A stretch of 64,000 nt of DNA, from positions 1 to 64,000 of the forward strand of contig DJHM01000049.1 of NCBI GenBank assembly GCA_002433075.1. Direction: 5' to 3'. The notes beneath the pieces are model-generated. The model was given only the letters and a program-made list of their open reading frames with translations, ran no database searches and had not been told where the DNA came from. The DNA is from Latescibacteria bacterium UBA6620 (GTDB lineage: Bacteria > Latescibacterota > UBA2968). A program made the translations under genes and the position numbers. Below, one piece after another: positions 53,126 through 62,191 of this stretch (position 1 is the stretch's first letter; every line of letters starts with the position of its first letter).

Positions 53126-55050
53126 CAGGCGGCGATTTCGATGCTGTGGCCGTCGATCGGGAACCAGATTCGATCGACGATCAGCCCGATCAGAATCCCG
53201 AAGAAGTGGCCGAGGATCAATCCGATGAAAAAGGGCTTTGCCGCCTCGATCCGTTTGCCTCCGCCGAATCGCTGGAGAGCGACTTTCACAACCCACGTCA
53301 CGAAGATGCTACCCACGATGTAGTTCACCGGATAGGCGGGACCGGCCGCGAACCCGACCGGGTGGAACGGCGAGAGCGGGAAACGATACCGAAGCAGCAG
53401 AAGGACGGCCATCACGACGATGCCGATCGTGGTCATCTGGATGGCGGGGCGCAGCGGGCCCGTGGGCTGCCTTGCGTGCGCAACAAGGTACCCCCAGGGC
53501 GTGGACTTGAGGGCTGCGGTCTCGAGTCCGCCGTGGGTGTATCTCACATAGAGCGTACAGACGAACGTGGCCAGTACACCTACGACCATCGCCGTGAGGA
53601 TCGACGTGAGTAGCTTTCGCTGGTCGCTCCGAATCTGCTGGTGCAGTTTCGTCGAGTGGGCGAGGGCGGGCATCACGGTCGTCTTCAGGTCACCGACCCA
53701 GATGGCTGACATCGCAACACCGATCAGGTTGGCCTGCGTGAGCCCCTGTGAGCCCAGCGTGAACAGGGTCAGATCCTGAGGGGACTGCGGAGCACGGAGG
53801 GTGATGATGCCGGACTCGATGATGATACGAGTCATCCCGATGAAGAGGATGACGACACCGACCATAAACATCGCAACCAGCGACGGGGACATCCCGACGG
53901 CGAACTGGAACGCGCAGAGATGGACGAAGCAGAGGACAAATCCGATCAAGGCGGACCTGTAGGACATCATCTCGTCTGAATCGTCGATTCCTGGATCGTC
54001 GTGGAGGGCCTTTTTCAGCACGAGGGCCAGATGTCGGCGACCGTTCCAGACGACGAAGACCACAAGGCTGATGAGCGCGCCCTGTGTCAGAGCGCCGGTG
54101 GCGAAGTGGGCACCTCCGTGGATCGTGATGGGATTGGCCGTGAAGCCAATGCTGTTGAGGAGGCCGATGAAGAAGATGGACAGGATGTTGAAGAACCACA
54201 GGCTGAAGGCGATGTTCTGGTTGGCGAAATAGGTGAAACCGATGACGACAGGTTGCAACCGGAACGGGATCGCCGGGAAAATGGGACCGAAGCCGATCTT
54301 GCCCAGGTCGTACTTGATGGGGGTGAATCCGGGGTTGAACCATCCTAGGATGTTCCAGGCGATGATGAAGAACGAGATCCCGAAACCGCCCCAGAACAGG
54401 GGCGAGGCCATCATCGCCATCGGCCAGCGATTCTGGCTATCTGGATCAACGATGGCGAGAGGGGCTTCCATTAGTGGATAGCGGATCCGCTCGTGCTCGA
54501 CCCACTGCTTCCTGAACATCACGATGATGGCGAGGCACATCCCGTAGAAGGCGCCGATGACGGTACCCCACCAGAAGAGGGGCTCGAGCCAGTGCGACCA
54601 CGGAATGCTCGCGCCGGCGGGGAGACCTTCGTAGTACCACGTCAGGGCGTTCCCAGGCTGAATGATGAGCCAGTTGGGCAGCTGGTCGAGGAAGTACGTG
54701 CCCCACTGGTTCTCGGGGGTGGCCGCATAGTAGGGTACGGCGATGAAGGCCATCGCTCGACCGATGAAGTAGGTCGGCATCGTGGCGCCGATCATCCCCA
54801 TACTGAAGATGACGAGCCACTCCCCGCGGCTGATGTTGAGCCGTCGGGCAAGTGCGACGACGAGTAGGAGGAACGGCGCCACGACCGTGTAGGTCAGGTG
54901 CACCTTGTCGGTCGTGCCCGATCCCCAGACATACCGGGAGAGGGTGCCCGAGTTCGTCGCGAAGATGCACAGGAGGGAACCGACCGCCAGACTGAACGGG
55001 GTAACCGCCGATCGCTCCAGTTGCGGTTCCTGGTCGTATGCGGTCGCCAT
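53125..55050 (-). CDS. DUF6785/DUF6784-type polytopic transporter-like protein
   Basis: The 641-residue membrane protein has about 14 hydrophobic segments and resembles the OPT-like DUF6785/6784 proteins of Planctomycetes, Latescibacteria and relatives. It carries the conserved LSRYVWGSGTTDKVHLTY near the N-terminus, then HERIRYPLMEAPLAIVD, and in the C-terminal half FFIGLILGHFFGILIGL. Substrate unknown. It overlaps the giant FtsX gene by one base (TGATG) and lies 10 bp after the SEC-C gene, so the three are co-transcribed. Confidence 0.75.
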   Translation of the reverse strand: MATAYDQEPQLERSAVTPFSLAVGSLLCIFATNSGTLSRYVWGSGTTDKVHLTYTVVAPFLLLVVALARRLNISRGEWLVIFSMGMIGATMPTYFIGRAMAFIAVPYYAATPENQWGTYFLDQLPNWLIIQPGNALTWYYEGLPAGASIPWSHWLEPLFWWGTVIGAFYGMCLAIIVMFRKQWVEHERIRYPLMEAPLAIVDPDSQNRWPMAMMASPLFWGGFGISFFIIAWNILGWFNPGFTPIKYDLGKIGFGPIFPAIPFRLQPVVIGFTYFANQNIAFSLWFFNILSIFFIGLLNSIGFTANPITIHGGAHFATGALTQGALISLVVFVVWNGRRHLALVLKKALHDDPGIDDSDEMMSYRSALIGFVLCFVHLCAFQFAVGMSPSLVAMFMVGVVILFIGMTRIIIESGIITLRAPQSPQDLTLFTLGSQGLTQANLIGVAMSAIWVGDLKTTVMPALAHSTKLHQQIRSDQRKLLTSILTAMVVGVLATFVCTLYVRYTHGGLETAALKSTPWGYLVAHARQPTGPLRPAIQMTTIGIVVMAVLLLLRYRFPLSPFHPVGFAAGPAYPVNYIVGSIFVTWVVKVALQRFGGGKRIEAAKPFFIGLILGHFFGILIGLIVDRIWFPIDGHSIEIAA

Positions 55051-55060
55051 CAGTCGTCCA

Positions 55061-55492
55061 TCATCTGCCGCAGCAGCGTTTAAATTTCTTCCCGGACCTG
55101 CACGGACAGGGCTCGTTCCTTCCCACGGCCGTGTGTCGGTTCCGTACGGTTTCGCCCTTTACGCTTCCGTCATCGCGGATCGAAGAGACGAACCTTGCCT
55201 CGGCGTCATCTATGAAATCCGTGTAAGCCTCCGAGTCCCCGATGTGTCCTGTTGCGCCAAGATACTCGACGTAGTGTCTCAATATTCGAGGGAAACCGCG
55301 CTTCGTGTCGGCGGAAAGCGCGCAGGATGCAACTCGAGAAAAGCCTTTGACGATCGATTCGTTCGACAGTTCGTCCGATGCTTCGCAAAAACAGTCCAGA
55401 AGGACCTCGGCGTGCGGCTTCAGGTCGTCCTTGAGGAAGAAGAAGTGCTGGGAGGCGCCGTATTCAGAAACGTGCTGTCGGAGATTGTTCAC
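55061..55492 (-). CDS. SEC-C motif protein
   Basis: A 143-residue protein with a C-terminal zinc-binding SEC-C motif: VGRNEPCPCRSGKKFKRCCGR, the metal-binding tail also used by SecA and several nucleases. The N-terminal 110 residues are alpha-helical with no recognised domain. It starts at GTG 55492. It sits 10 bp before the DUF6785 gene in the same direction. It may mediate protein-protein or ribosome contact for the membrane complex; unknown otherwise. Confidence 0.75.
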   Translation of the reverse strand: MNNLRQHVSEYGASQHFFFLKDDLKPHAEVLLDCFCEASDELSNESIVKGFSRVASCALSADTKRGFPRILRHYVEYLGATGHIGDSEAYTDFIDDAEARFVSSIRDDGSVKGETVRNRHTAVGRNEPCPCRSGKKFKRCCGR

Positions 55493-55648
55493 GCGCTTAC
55501 TCCGGGCTCAGTTCGGTCGGAGGAATCTGAACAATTAACGCAGGCGCACACGGCCAGCCAAAGGCGAAATCAATCTTGCGCTCGCCGAGGGTAACCAAAC
55601 CCAGTGAGGGAAGATAGAACCAGGTCGATTTGTATGATGATTGGTCGG

Positions 55649-56353
55649 CTAGAGCAGGTTCAGCGCTTTGAGCTGATTTTCTGCCTGCTCAGACCATCCG
55701 CGATTGGCGATGGGGCTGGCCGGGCTGGGGTGCAGGATGGTGCCGATATGGGTATCGGCAGGCAGGGCTGCGCGCGCTCGGTCCTCGGCAAATTTTCCGA
55801 CGCCGAGGACCCACTCGGGCGAGAGGTAATCGACGATCCGGGCCAACGCCTGGTCGCAGATTCGAAACAGCGGGTCCCGCTCGTCGGGGGGCAGCTTGTC
55901 GGGTGTGCGATTCCGTCCTCCCTCCTCCATAAACGCGAGGGGGCAGAAATTCCAGACGAAGAATCGGTCGAAGAAAGCGTCGGGCGACCCGAAGCGATCG
56001 CGCGCCCAACCCCAGAGACGCCGGCCACTGACCTCACTCCTGTGGCAGTCGAAACCGTCGATCGGCCGTCTGGGATGTTCAGAGGGAGGGCGCTTCACAC
56101 CTTCTTCGATGCCCATCCAGTCGCGAACGAGTTCGACCTCTCCGAAGGGGACGCCTGTCTGGACCATCCCCCACGGTCCGGGATTCATTCCCAACAGCAG
56201 CACGGATGCTTCCCGTTTGCAGTAGCGATCCAGGTAGGTTCTGTGCGCCCCCCAGGCGTAATCGAGGGGGTTGTAGACGTGTGTGACGGGCTCCGCGAAA
56301 GAGAGGGTGTCGACTTCACGTGCCAGTCGTCGTGCGATGGTTGTGGCTTTCAT
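55649..56353 (-). CDS. SMUG1-like single-strand-selective uracil-DNA glycosylase
   Basis: The 234-residue protein has the motif A block of SMUG-type glycosylases, LLLGMNPGPWGMVQTGVPFG (52-71), whose Asn activates the water. The late HPSPASPIANRGW contains the catalytic His of motif B. It removes uracil and 5-hydroxymethyluracil from DNA. It lies 18 bp after rhaB, which has no obvious functional link. Its presence is notable because the window also holds an interrupted EndoQ, another deaminated-base repair enzyme. Confidence 0.85.
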   Translation of the reverse strand: MKATTIARRLAREVDTLSFAEPVTHVYNPLDYAWGAHRTYLDRYCKREASVLLLGMNPGPWGMVQTGVPFGEVELVRDWMGIEEGVKRPPSEHPRRPIDGFDCHRSEVSGRRLWGWARDRFGSPDAFFDRFFVWNFCPLAFMEEGGRNRTPDKLPPDERDPLFRICDQALARIVDYLSPEWVLGVGKFAEDRARAALPADTHIGTILHPSPASPIANRGWSEQAENQLKALNLL

Positions 56354-56371
56354 TCGGGCTGCGGCTGAGCA

Positions 56372-57850
56372 CTATCGATCGAGAAGTGTCATAAACCGGC
56401 CATACGCCTCATCCCACGGAGCCTGGCTCGATGGCGTGTAGGTGACGAGATCGATAGAGTTACGCACGACTTCGCGTGCTTCATCGAGATTTTCGATTTT
56501 CCCCGCGGTCATCGCCTGCAAAAGGATGTTACCCATAGCGGTCGCCTCGACCGGACCGGCGATGACTTCGCAACCTGTGGCATCGGCGGTCAGTTGACAT
56601 AGAAGGGTGTTCTGGATGCCACCGCCCACGATGTGGATTGTGTCGAAGGTCCTGCCCAGTACGGTCGAGAGCTCTCCGTGGACGTGGCGTGATTTAAGGG
56701 CAAGGGATTCGATCGCACACCGTATGACGGCTCCTTCAGACTCGGGCACGGGTTGCCCGCTTCGTTCGCAGAAAGACCGAATTCGAGAGGGCATATCACC
56801 GGGTGTAGCGAAGTCGGGGTGATCGGGGTCGATGATGCTGCGTAAGGGCTCCGTTACGCGTGCGAGTTCGGTGAGTTCGGCATAGTCGTGAGAGGCGCCG
56901 GTCTGGTCCCAGGCTCGCTTACATTCCTGCACGATCCAGAGGCCGGTAATGTTCTTGAGAAATCTGAACGTTCCGCACACACCGCCTTCGTTCGTGAAAT
57001 TGTGGGCGAGCGCATCGGTGGAGAGCATAGGTTCGGCGATCTCTGCGCCCATCAGCGCCCACGTTCCACACGAGATGTAGAGCGCGTTGTCGGATGAAGC
57101 GAAAGGGACGGCGGCGACGGCTGAGCCGGTGTCGTGACAGGCGGGGGCAATGACCTCGACCCGACCCGCGCCGGTCCCATCTGCAACGGAGGGGGTGAGG
57201 GGACCCAGGCGGCTGCCGGGGGAGACGATCTCAGGGAAGATCGACGAAGGGATCGACAGATCGTCGAGTAGCTCGGTAGCCCAACGTCCTTCCCTTGGAT
57301 TGTAGCACTGCGTGGTCGTAGCGTTTGAGAACTCGCAGACTTTCGAGCCGGTGAGGAAGAAATTCAGGAGGTCGGGGATTGTGAGGAAGGTCCGGGCGAT
57401 GTCGAGCTGCGGTGACCCGTCGCGGACCATCGAGTAGAGCTGGAAGAGGGTGTTGATTTCGAGGAACTGGACACCGGTCTGGTCGAAGACACGGTCCCGG
57501 GGCACGATGTCGAGTACGGCCTCCATCGTGCCTTGGGTGCGGGTATCGCGATGGCTATGTGGGGTCGACAGGAGCTCGTCGTTCGCGTCGAGGAGGCCGA
57601 AATCGACGCCCCAGGTGTCCAGGCCGATCGATACGAGATCGCCCTGGATGCTGGCCAGGCGGATTCCGTTCCGGACTTCGGAGTAAAGGCCGTAGAAGTC
57701 CCAGTAGAGGCCGCCACCGGCAGGAACCGCACGATTCTCGAAGCGATGGGCCTCTTTCAGGTGGATGGCAGAGCCGTCGAAACGGCCGAGCAGCGCCCTC
57801 CCTCCGGAGGCCCCCAGATCTATGGCAAGGTAGTCCTGAGTGGTAGCCAA
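56372..57850 (-). CDS. rhaB: Rhamnulokinase
   Basis: RhaB phosphorylates L-rhamnulose for L-rhamnose breakdown. The 492-residue FGGY kinase starts with the phosphate-1 motif YLAIDLGASGGRALLG. It has the GLDTWGVDFGLLD sugar/nucleotide region, HRDTRTQGTM typical of rhamnulokinases, HDTGSAVAAVPF and the C-terminal IHIVGGGIQN. No other rhamnose gene (rhaA, rhaD) is close; the gene may serve sulfated rhamnose from algal polysaccharides given the sulfatases. It starts the minus-strand run reaching the giant FtsX gene. Confidence 0.9.
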   Translation of the reverse strand: MATTQDYLAIDLGASGGRALLGRFDGSAIHLKEAHRFENRAVPAGGGLYWDFYGLYSEVRNGIRLASIQGDLVSIGLDTWGVDFGLLDANDELLSTPHSHRDTRTQGTMEAVLDIVPRDRVFDQTGVQFLEINTLFQLYSMVRDGSPQLDIARTFLTIPDLLNFFLTGSKVCEFSNATTTQCYNPREGRWATELLDDLSIPSSIFPEIVSPGSRLGPLTPSVADGTGAGRVEVIAPACHDTGSAVAAVPFASSDNALYISCGTWALMGAEIAEPMLSTDALAHNFTNEGGVCGTFRFLKNITGLWIVQECKRAWDQTGASHDYAELTELARVTEPLRSIIDPDHPDFATPGDMPSRIRSFCERSGQPVPESEGAVIRCAIESLALKSRHVHGELSTVLGRTFDTIHIVGGGIQNTLLCQLTADATGCEVIAGPVEATAMGNILLQAMTAGKIENLDEAREVVRNSIDLVTYTPSSQAPWDEAYGRFMTLLDR

Positions 57851-57866
57851 GAATTCGTAAAAGTGG

Positions 57867-57895
57867 TTGAAATGGATGAAGTTGTTCGCTAAGTT
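57867..57895 (+). promoter_or_regulatory. Possible promoter for the small charged protein
   Basis: TTGAAA (57867-57872) and TAAGTT (57890-57895), 17 bp apart, lie in the divergent gap upstream of ATG 57972. The match is moderate. Confidence 0.4.
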
Positions 57896-57971
57896 ATGAG
57901 CAGCACCAAGAAGGTGTCAAGGTGTTCATCGAGCACGGAAGCGTCTCGATTCCACCTGCAAGGAGGTTGTG

Positions 57972-58325
57972 ATGCCGAACAGGGTCGACGGGCAAGTCGC
58001 CCGATCTGAAGTTGCCCGTCTCGAAACCCCGAGAGCCGATCGAGCCGCACAACCGGCCGATGCGCCGCGCGCCGAAGCCGCGAACACCGATCGTGTCGAG
58101 ATCTCAGCGGCGGCACGCCAGGCGCAGTCGAGTTGGCCCGCGCCCGCGCAGCCCGAACGAGGTGCCGCTGAGGACGCGCCGAGCGCGAGACCTGAGAATG
58201 CGAACCTTCAGGCCAATACGGCCGACCAGGCCAGCCAGCTCCGCGAGCAACAGGAGCAGACGCGGGCGGCGAATACGGAGACTGAACCGGGTGAGACCGG
58301 CAATCTGGTCGGCGTGACCGGCTGA
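57972..58325 (+). CDS. Small low-complexity charged protein
   Basis: A 117-residue Ala/Glu/Arg/Gln-rich protein, predicted to be largely disordered. The stretch DRVEISAAARQAQ resembles the short motif found in FlgM-type anti-sigma factors and other flagellar-associated small proteins, but I do not see a full FlgM domain. The ATG 57972 has an excellent site (AGGAGG, 5-bp spacing). A strong terminator follows, so it is monocistronic. Function unknown. Confidence 0.6.
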   Translation: MPNRVDGQVARSEVARLETPRADRAAQPADAPRAEAANTDRVEISAAARQAQSSWPAPAQPERGAAEDAPSARPENANLQANTADQASQLREQQEQTRAANTETEPGETGNLVGVTG

Positions 58326-58343
58326 TAGACCACACTCCAACCG

Positions 58344-58376
58344 ACGGCCTGTCGATAATTTCGACAGGCCGTTTTT
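58344..58376 (+). terminator. Rho-independent terminator
   Basis: ACGGCCTGTCGA (58344-58355) and TCGACAGGCCGT (58361-58372) form a perfect 12-bp stem with TAATT loop, followed by TTTTT. Confidence 0.88.
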
Positions 58377-58390
58377 ATTTTGGTCCGCCC

Positions 58391-59551
58391 TTGTCCTCTA
58401 ACGATCCCAACTCGACGCCGTCCAACGACCGCACACTCCCTTTGGTTGCCCACTGTGCGGATCCGTTTCTGGAACTGACGACGGTCTGGCTCTACGATCA
58501 GGTTCGCAGCCTGAGGCGCTATCGGTCGATGGTCTTGACGCAGGCGGTGCGGAACGCCCACCTGTTCCCGTTCGATGCGATCCACGATCTGTCGAAAGTG
58601 AATCCGATCCAACGTGTGTGGCATCGAGTGGGCCGTCGAATCGATGGTCAGCACCGAGGGTATGGATCAGTGATGAGGCAAGAGGGCGCTGTCGTAGCGC
58701 ACGCCCACTATGGCCACGAAGGATTCCGGTGTCTGTCGGCTGCAGCGGATGCGGGCATACCCTTGGTAACGACGTTCTACGGCTTCGATGCGGGTTCACT
58801 ACCTCGCGATCCGGTCTGGCGACGACGGCTTGAAATCCTGTTCGATCGTGGCGATCTGTTCCTGGCCGAGGGTCCCGCGATGGCCGGTCGTATCGAGAGG
58901 TTAGGATGTTCGGCTGATCGGCTGCGCGTTCAGCCCCTCGGGATCGATCTACGGAACTTTACAGAAGTTTCCCTGAACCAGAGGCAGAATCAGGTCCTGA
59001 TGTACGCGTCCTTCAGGGAGAAGAAGGGTCACCTGTTCGGCGTCCGAGCGTTTGCCAGAGCGTTCGGGGACGACGGTAAGATGTCGCTCGAACTCGTGGG
59101 GGACGGCCCGCTCAGGCCAGATGTTGAGGCCGAGGTTTCCAGGCTGGGGATCGAAGGCCGCACACGCTTCCACGGTGCGTTGCCCCACGTGGAGGCGATC
59201 CGAAAACTGGAATCCTGCCGGCTTCTACTCTACCCGAGTGTGACCGCCTCAGACGGAGATACGGAGGGCGGTGCACCGGTGGCCCTTCTGGAGGCGATGG
59301 CCTGTGGCACACCGATCGTCAGTACCCGGCACGCGGACATTCCGTTCGTCGCACCCAATGGGGTCTGCAGTCTCCTGTCCGAAGAACTCGATGTCGATGG
59401 GCTGGCCGATGCGATGAGGGCAGTCGTAACGGAGGACGGGTTGGCATCCCGGCTGGCGGCGGCCGGTCGTGCCCAGGTGGAACGACAGCACGACCTGGAC
59501 AAACAGGTTTCCGCGTTGGAATCGATCTACGACGAGGTTAAACGAAAATAA
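58391..59551 (+). CDS. Glycosyltransferase family 4
   Basis: The 386-residue GT-B glycosyltransferase has an N-terminal acceptor domain with AHAHYGHEGFRCL and TTFYGFDAGSL. The donor domain has LEILFDRGDLFLAEGPAM, then RLRVQPLGIDL and a C-terminal EGGAPVALLEAMACGTPIVSTRHADIP with the catalytic EX7E pair. It uses a nucleotide sugar to extend a glycan or lipid in the cytoplasm. The TTG start at 58391 lies just 14 bases behind a terminator, so it must have its own weak promoter or readthrough. A terminator follows. Confidence 0.85.
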   Translation: MSSNDPNSTPSNDRTLPLVAHCADPFLELTTVWLYDQVRSLRRYRSMVLTQAVRNAHLFPFDAIHDLSKVNPIQRVWHRVGRRIDGQHRGYGSVMRQEGAVVAHAHYGHEGFRCLSAAADAGIPLVTTFYGFDAGSLPRDPVWRRRLEILFDRGDLFLAEGPAMAGRIERLGCSADRLRVQPLGIDLRNFTEVSLNQRQNQVLMYASFREKKGHLFGVRAFARAFGDDGKMSLELVGDGPLRPDVEAEVSRLGIEGRTRFHGALPHVEAIRKLESCRLLLYPSVTASDGDTEGGAPVALLEAMACGTPIVSTRHADIPFVAPNGVCSLLSEELDVDGLADAMRAVVTEDGLASRLAAAGRAQVERQHDLDKQVSALESIYDEVKRK

Positions 59552-59553
59552 AA

Positions 59554-59592
59554 AGCGGCCCGCCTCTTTCGAGACGGGCCGCTGCTTTTTCG
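59554..59592. terminator. Bidirectional terminator between converging genes
   Basis: AGCGGCCCG (59554-59562) and CGGGCCGCT (59574-59582) pair, extended by CTC/GAG around a TTTC loop, with A-rich sequence on one side and TTTTT on the other. It can serve both the glycosyltransferase and the minus-strand small gene. Confidence 0.8.
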
Positions 59593-59601
59593 TGTTCGGA
59601 G

Positions 59602-59757
59602 TCAAGCCGTCACGTCGACATTGTCGCCGCGATGCTCCTCCTGAGGCTGCTTGTCGTCGTCGCCCTTTCCCTTCTTGGGAATCCGACGTTTAGGGCGATC
59701 CCAACCGCGCTCTCGTTCTTCCACCCGGGTGTTGAGGGAGGTAACAGGGGTCAGCAT
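59602..59757 (-). CDS. Small basic-acidic protein (51 residues)
   Basis: An ATG at 59757 (with AAGGCGG six bases upstream) opens a 51-codon frame: MLTPVTSLNTRVEERERGWD at the start, a Lys/Arg run RPKRRIPKKGKG, then acidic DDDKQPQEEHRGDNVDVTA. It ends at 59602, just before the shared terminator. Its codon use and termination make it credible, but no family is known. Charged composition and terminator-bounded layout resemble the 57972 protein on the other side of the glycosyltransferase. Confidence 0.5.
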   Translation of the reverse strand: MLTPVTSLNTRVEERERGWDRPKRRIPKKGKGDDDKQPQEEHRGDNVDVTA

Positions 59758-59922
59758 AGCGCACCGCCTTGGGGATGTGTTTGTCCTGAGCGCCTATGAC
59801 GAGCGGGCACTCCCGACCGGACGAACGGGTTCAGGCTATCCGTGCGGAATCTGGTCCTACAGGTACTATCGGCAGAAAGTGAAAATGATTTAGCGTGACT
59901 GATGTGGGAAATTAGGAAGGGG

Positions 59923-60432
59923 TCAGTCGATCAGGCCGCGGATCCTGCTGGCCATATCTTTCAGGGCATCCCGGAGGCGGCCCATTTCCTCCGAACTCTC
60001 TTCGACCATCATTTCGAGCATATCGGCGAAAGCTCGATTTTCGCGAATCAGATCGTAGTGTTCGAGAGCTCGCTGGGCCGTGATGAGGAGATCTCGATTG
60101 TTCCACGGTTTCGTGATGAACTTGTAGATACGGGCGTCGCTGATGGCGTTAACGGCCACTTCCAGGTCCCCGTGGGCGGTCAGGAGAATACGAATGGTCT
60201 CTGGGCAGATGTCGTGCGCGGCGATGAGGAAGTCGACCCCGTCCACATTGGGCATCTGGTAGTCAGCGAGGATCAAGTCTGGCGCTTCTTCACCCGTCAT
60301 CGCCTTCAGCTTTTCGAGGGCGTCTGCACCATCTACGGATTCCGTGATGTGGTAACCCCTGCTTTCGAACAGGTCCCTTAGAATGAGCCTGACAGCTTCT
60401 TCGTCGTCTACGATGAGAATATGATGGGGCAT
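59923..60432 (-). CDS. Response regulator with coiled-coil tail
   Basis: A 169-residue receiver protein: acidic pocket Asp9-Asp10, phosphorylated Asp57 in DLILADYQMPN, Thr in LLTAHGD and Lys in FITKPWNNRDLL. This KPW variant is typical of RpfG/HD-GYP-type receivers. After the receiver, residues 130-169 are helical with Glu/Met-rich heptads, not a DNA-binding or enzymatic output domain. It probably acts through partner contact. It diverges from the RNA methyltransferase gene with only 37 bp between. Confidence 0.87.
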   Translation of the reverse strand: MPHHILIVDDEEAVRLILRDLFESRGYHITESVDGADALEKLKAMTGEEAPDLILADYQMPNVDGVDFLIAAHDICPETIRILLTAHGDLEVAVNAISDARIYKFITKPWNNRDLLITAQRALEHYDLIRENRAFADMLEMMVEESSEEMGRLRDALKDMASRIRGLID

Positions 60433-60469
60433 CTCGATTCTAGTTCAGTCAGTCGTCGTGGGGAAGCGA

Positions 60470-61828
60470 ATGCAGGATAAGTCATCGCCCCGGCGCGAAC
60501 AAGGTGGACGGGCCGAAACGGCACCTGAGCCGATCCGGGTGGAAGGGATCGTTACGGGTGGACTTGGGTTCTACGTGGATGCCGGTCGACGCGTTCACGT
60601 ACCCGGTGGACTGCCGGGAGATCGTGTCCGCGTAGGGGCAGCACGGAAAACAGAAGCCGGTTTCTTCGCCGACATCCTGGAAACGGTCGATTTCGGGATC
60701 GACCGGCGAGAGCCTCCGTGCGCACACGCCGACATCTGTGGTGGGTGCCAGTGGCAGGTGCTCCCGTATGTGGATCAGCTTCGACTCAAACGTGAGATGG
60801 TGAAGTCGGCTTTTGAGGACCGTGGGGTCAGAACCTTTGTTCCCGAAGTGCTTCCCTCTCCGGCCGAACTGCGCTATCGCGACCGTGTGGATTACTCTTT
60901 CGGCAGGGGGGCTGACGGCTCGGCTGTGGTGGGTCTGCATCGTGCCGATGAGGGTGTGTTCCAGGTGCAGGACTGTCTGTTGCAGTCGGAGGAGGCGAAC
61001 GAAGCACGACGCGGTCTCGCCCGTGCTCTTGGCGAGACGAGGCTACGCCCCTACGATGACACACGGCGAACGGGAGTGCTTCGCGGGCTGGTGGTACGCG
61101 AGGGGGAGGACGCGTGTGGGGCCACGCTCGTCGTGTCGTCCGACAAGCATCTTCCCCTGGCCGCGCTCGGGGAGGCGGCGGTGGCGGTGGGGTTGACGGT
61201 CCACGTGAATCGGCGTCGTTCGCGTCACGCGCCGCCAAGGATCGAACACGTGGTGACAGGGACGGGTTGGATCGAGACCGTGCGGTCGGGGTTGTCGCTC
61301 CGAATCTCCCCCGGGACGTTCACGCAGGTCAACACGGGCCAGGCCGACCGGCTATCCGAGGTCGCTCTCGATCTGGCGGGCATTCGATCCGGCGAACGTG
61401 TGGTCGATCTTTACTGTGGCGTAGGGATTCTGAGTATGCTTAGCGCTTCCGCGGGGGCCACGGTGCTGGGCGTCGAGATCTCAAAAGCGGCAGTGAACGA
61501 TGCGCGTGTCAACATCGAGAGCAACCGAATCGACGGGTGTCGGATCTGCCAGGACGACGCGGAAGGGGAGGCCTGGCCGGCTCAGATCGAGGACGCGGAC
61601 GTATTTCTGATCAATCCTCCACGCGCCGGAATCGAGCCTGGCGTGGTTGAACGGGTGTGCGCTTTCGAACCCCAGCGTATCGTTTACGTCTCGTGTAATC
61701 CTCTGACGCTTGCCCGGGACGTTCAGCGATTCAGGCGGGCCGGCTACGAAATGACTGACATTCGGCCGGTGGATATGTTTCCGCAGACGGTGCACGTCGA
61801 GGTCGTCGTCCGGTTGGAGCGGTCGTGA
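60470..61828 (+). CDS. RNA (uracil-5-)-methyltransferase, RlmD/TrmA family
   Basis: The 452-residue enzyme methylates a specific uracil in 23S rRNA or tRNA with SAM. It has a TRAM-like N-terminal domain, the [4Fe-4S]-cluster cysteines in CAHADICGGC (about residues 84, 90, 93) with a fourth Cys in QVQDCLLQ, the SAM motif VVDLYCGVGILSM and catalytic VYVSCNPLTLARD. The cluster points to an RlmD/RlmC-type enzyme rather than TrmA. ATG 60470 is chosen with GGGGAAG upstream; GTG 60458 is also possible. The next gene overlaps by 4 bp. Confidence 0.9.
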   Translation: MQDKSSPRREQGGRAETAPEPIRVEGIVTGGLGFYVDAGRRVHVPGGLPGDRVRVGAARKTEAGFFADILETVDFGIDRREPPCAHADICGGCQWQVLPYVDQLRLKREMVKSAFEDRGVRTFVPEVLPSPAELRYRDRVDYSFGRGADGSAVVGLHRADEGVFQVQDCLLQSEEANEARRGLARALGETRLRPYDDTRRTGVLRGLVVREGEDACGATLVVSSDKHLPLAALGEAAVAVGLTVHVNRRRSRHAPPRIEHVVTGTGWIETVRSGLSLRISPGTFTQVNTGQADRLSEVALDLAGIRSGERVVDLYCGVGILSMLSASAGATVLGVEISKAAVNDARVNIESNRIDGCRICQDDAEGEAWPAQIEDADVFLINPPRAGIEPGVVERVCAFEPQRIVYVSCNPLTLARDVQRFRRAGYEMTDIRPVDMFPQTVHVEVVVRLERS

Positions 61829-62178
61829 AAGTCGAGGTCCATGCGGTGTCCAGCGAGGGTGAGGAGACCGTCGTTCGATTCGTCGAGGGGGACGAACTAC
61901 GGTTGACGCCCGCCTTCAGACGAGACCGCATCGTGGGGATCCGGCAGGTGGACTGGCGGAAGGACAGGGACGTGCTGGCCAGCGTGTCGAGTGAGGGCCC
62001 TACGGGGAATCTTGAGGGGTTGAGGGAGCGGGTCGGGGCGACGATCGATTTCGAGCGCAGGATATACCGGGAATACAGGGCGGGGAGAATCGTCGAACGT
62101 GAATGGGCGGAGAAGTATCGGGCGTTCTGGCGGGTGAGCATCAAATTGCGGCCGGTCTTGCAGAGTCTGTCTTCGTAG
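61825..62178 (+). CDS. Uncharacterised small protein coupled to the RNA methyltransferase
   Basis: A 117-residue hydrophilic protein starting MKVEVHAVSSEGEETVVRFVEG. Beta-rich N-terminal half, helical ERVGATIDFERRIYREYRAGR in the middle. No recognised domain. Its GTG overlaps the methyltransferase stop by 4 bp, so it is translated with it. It may assist rRNA modification, but nothing in the sequence proves that. Confidence 0.55.
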   Translation: MKVEVHAVSSEGEETVVRFVEGDELRLTPAFRRDRIVGIRQVDWRKDRDVLASVSSEGPTGNLEGLRERVGATIDFERRIYREYRAGRIVEREWAEKYRAFWRVSIKLRPVLQSLSS

Positions 62179-62191
62179 CGCCTGGCGACGC

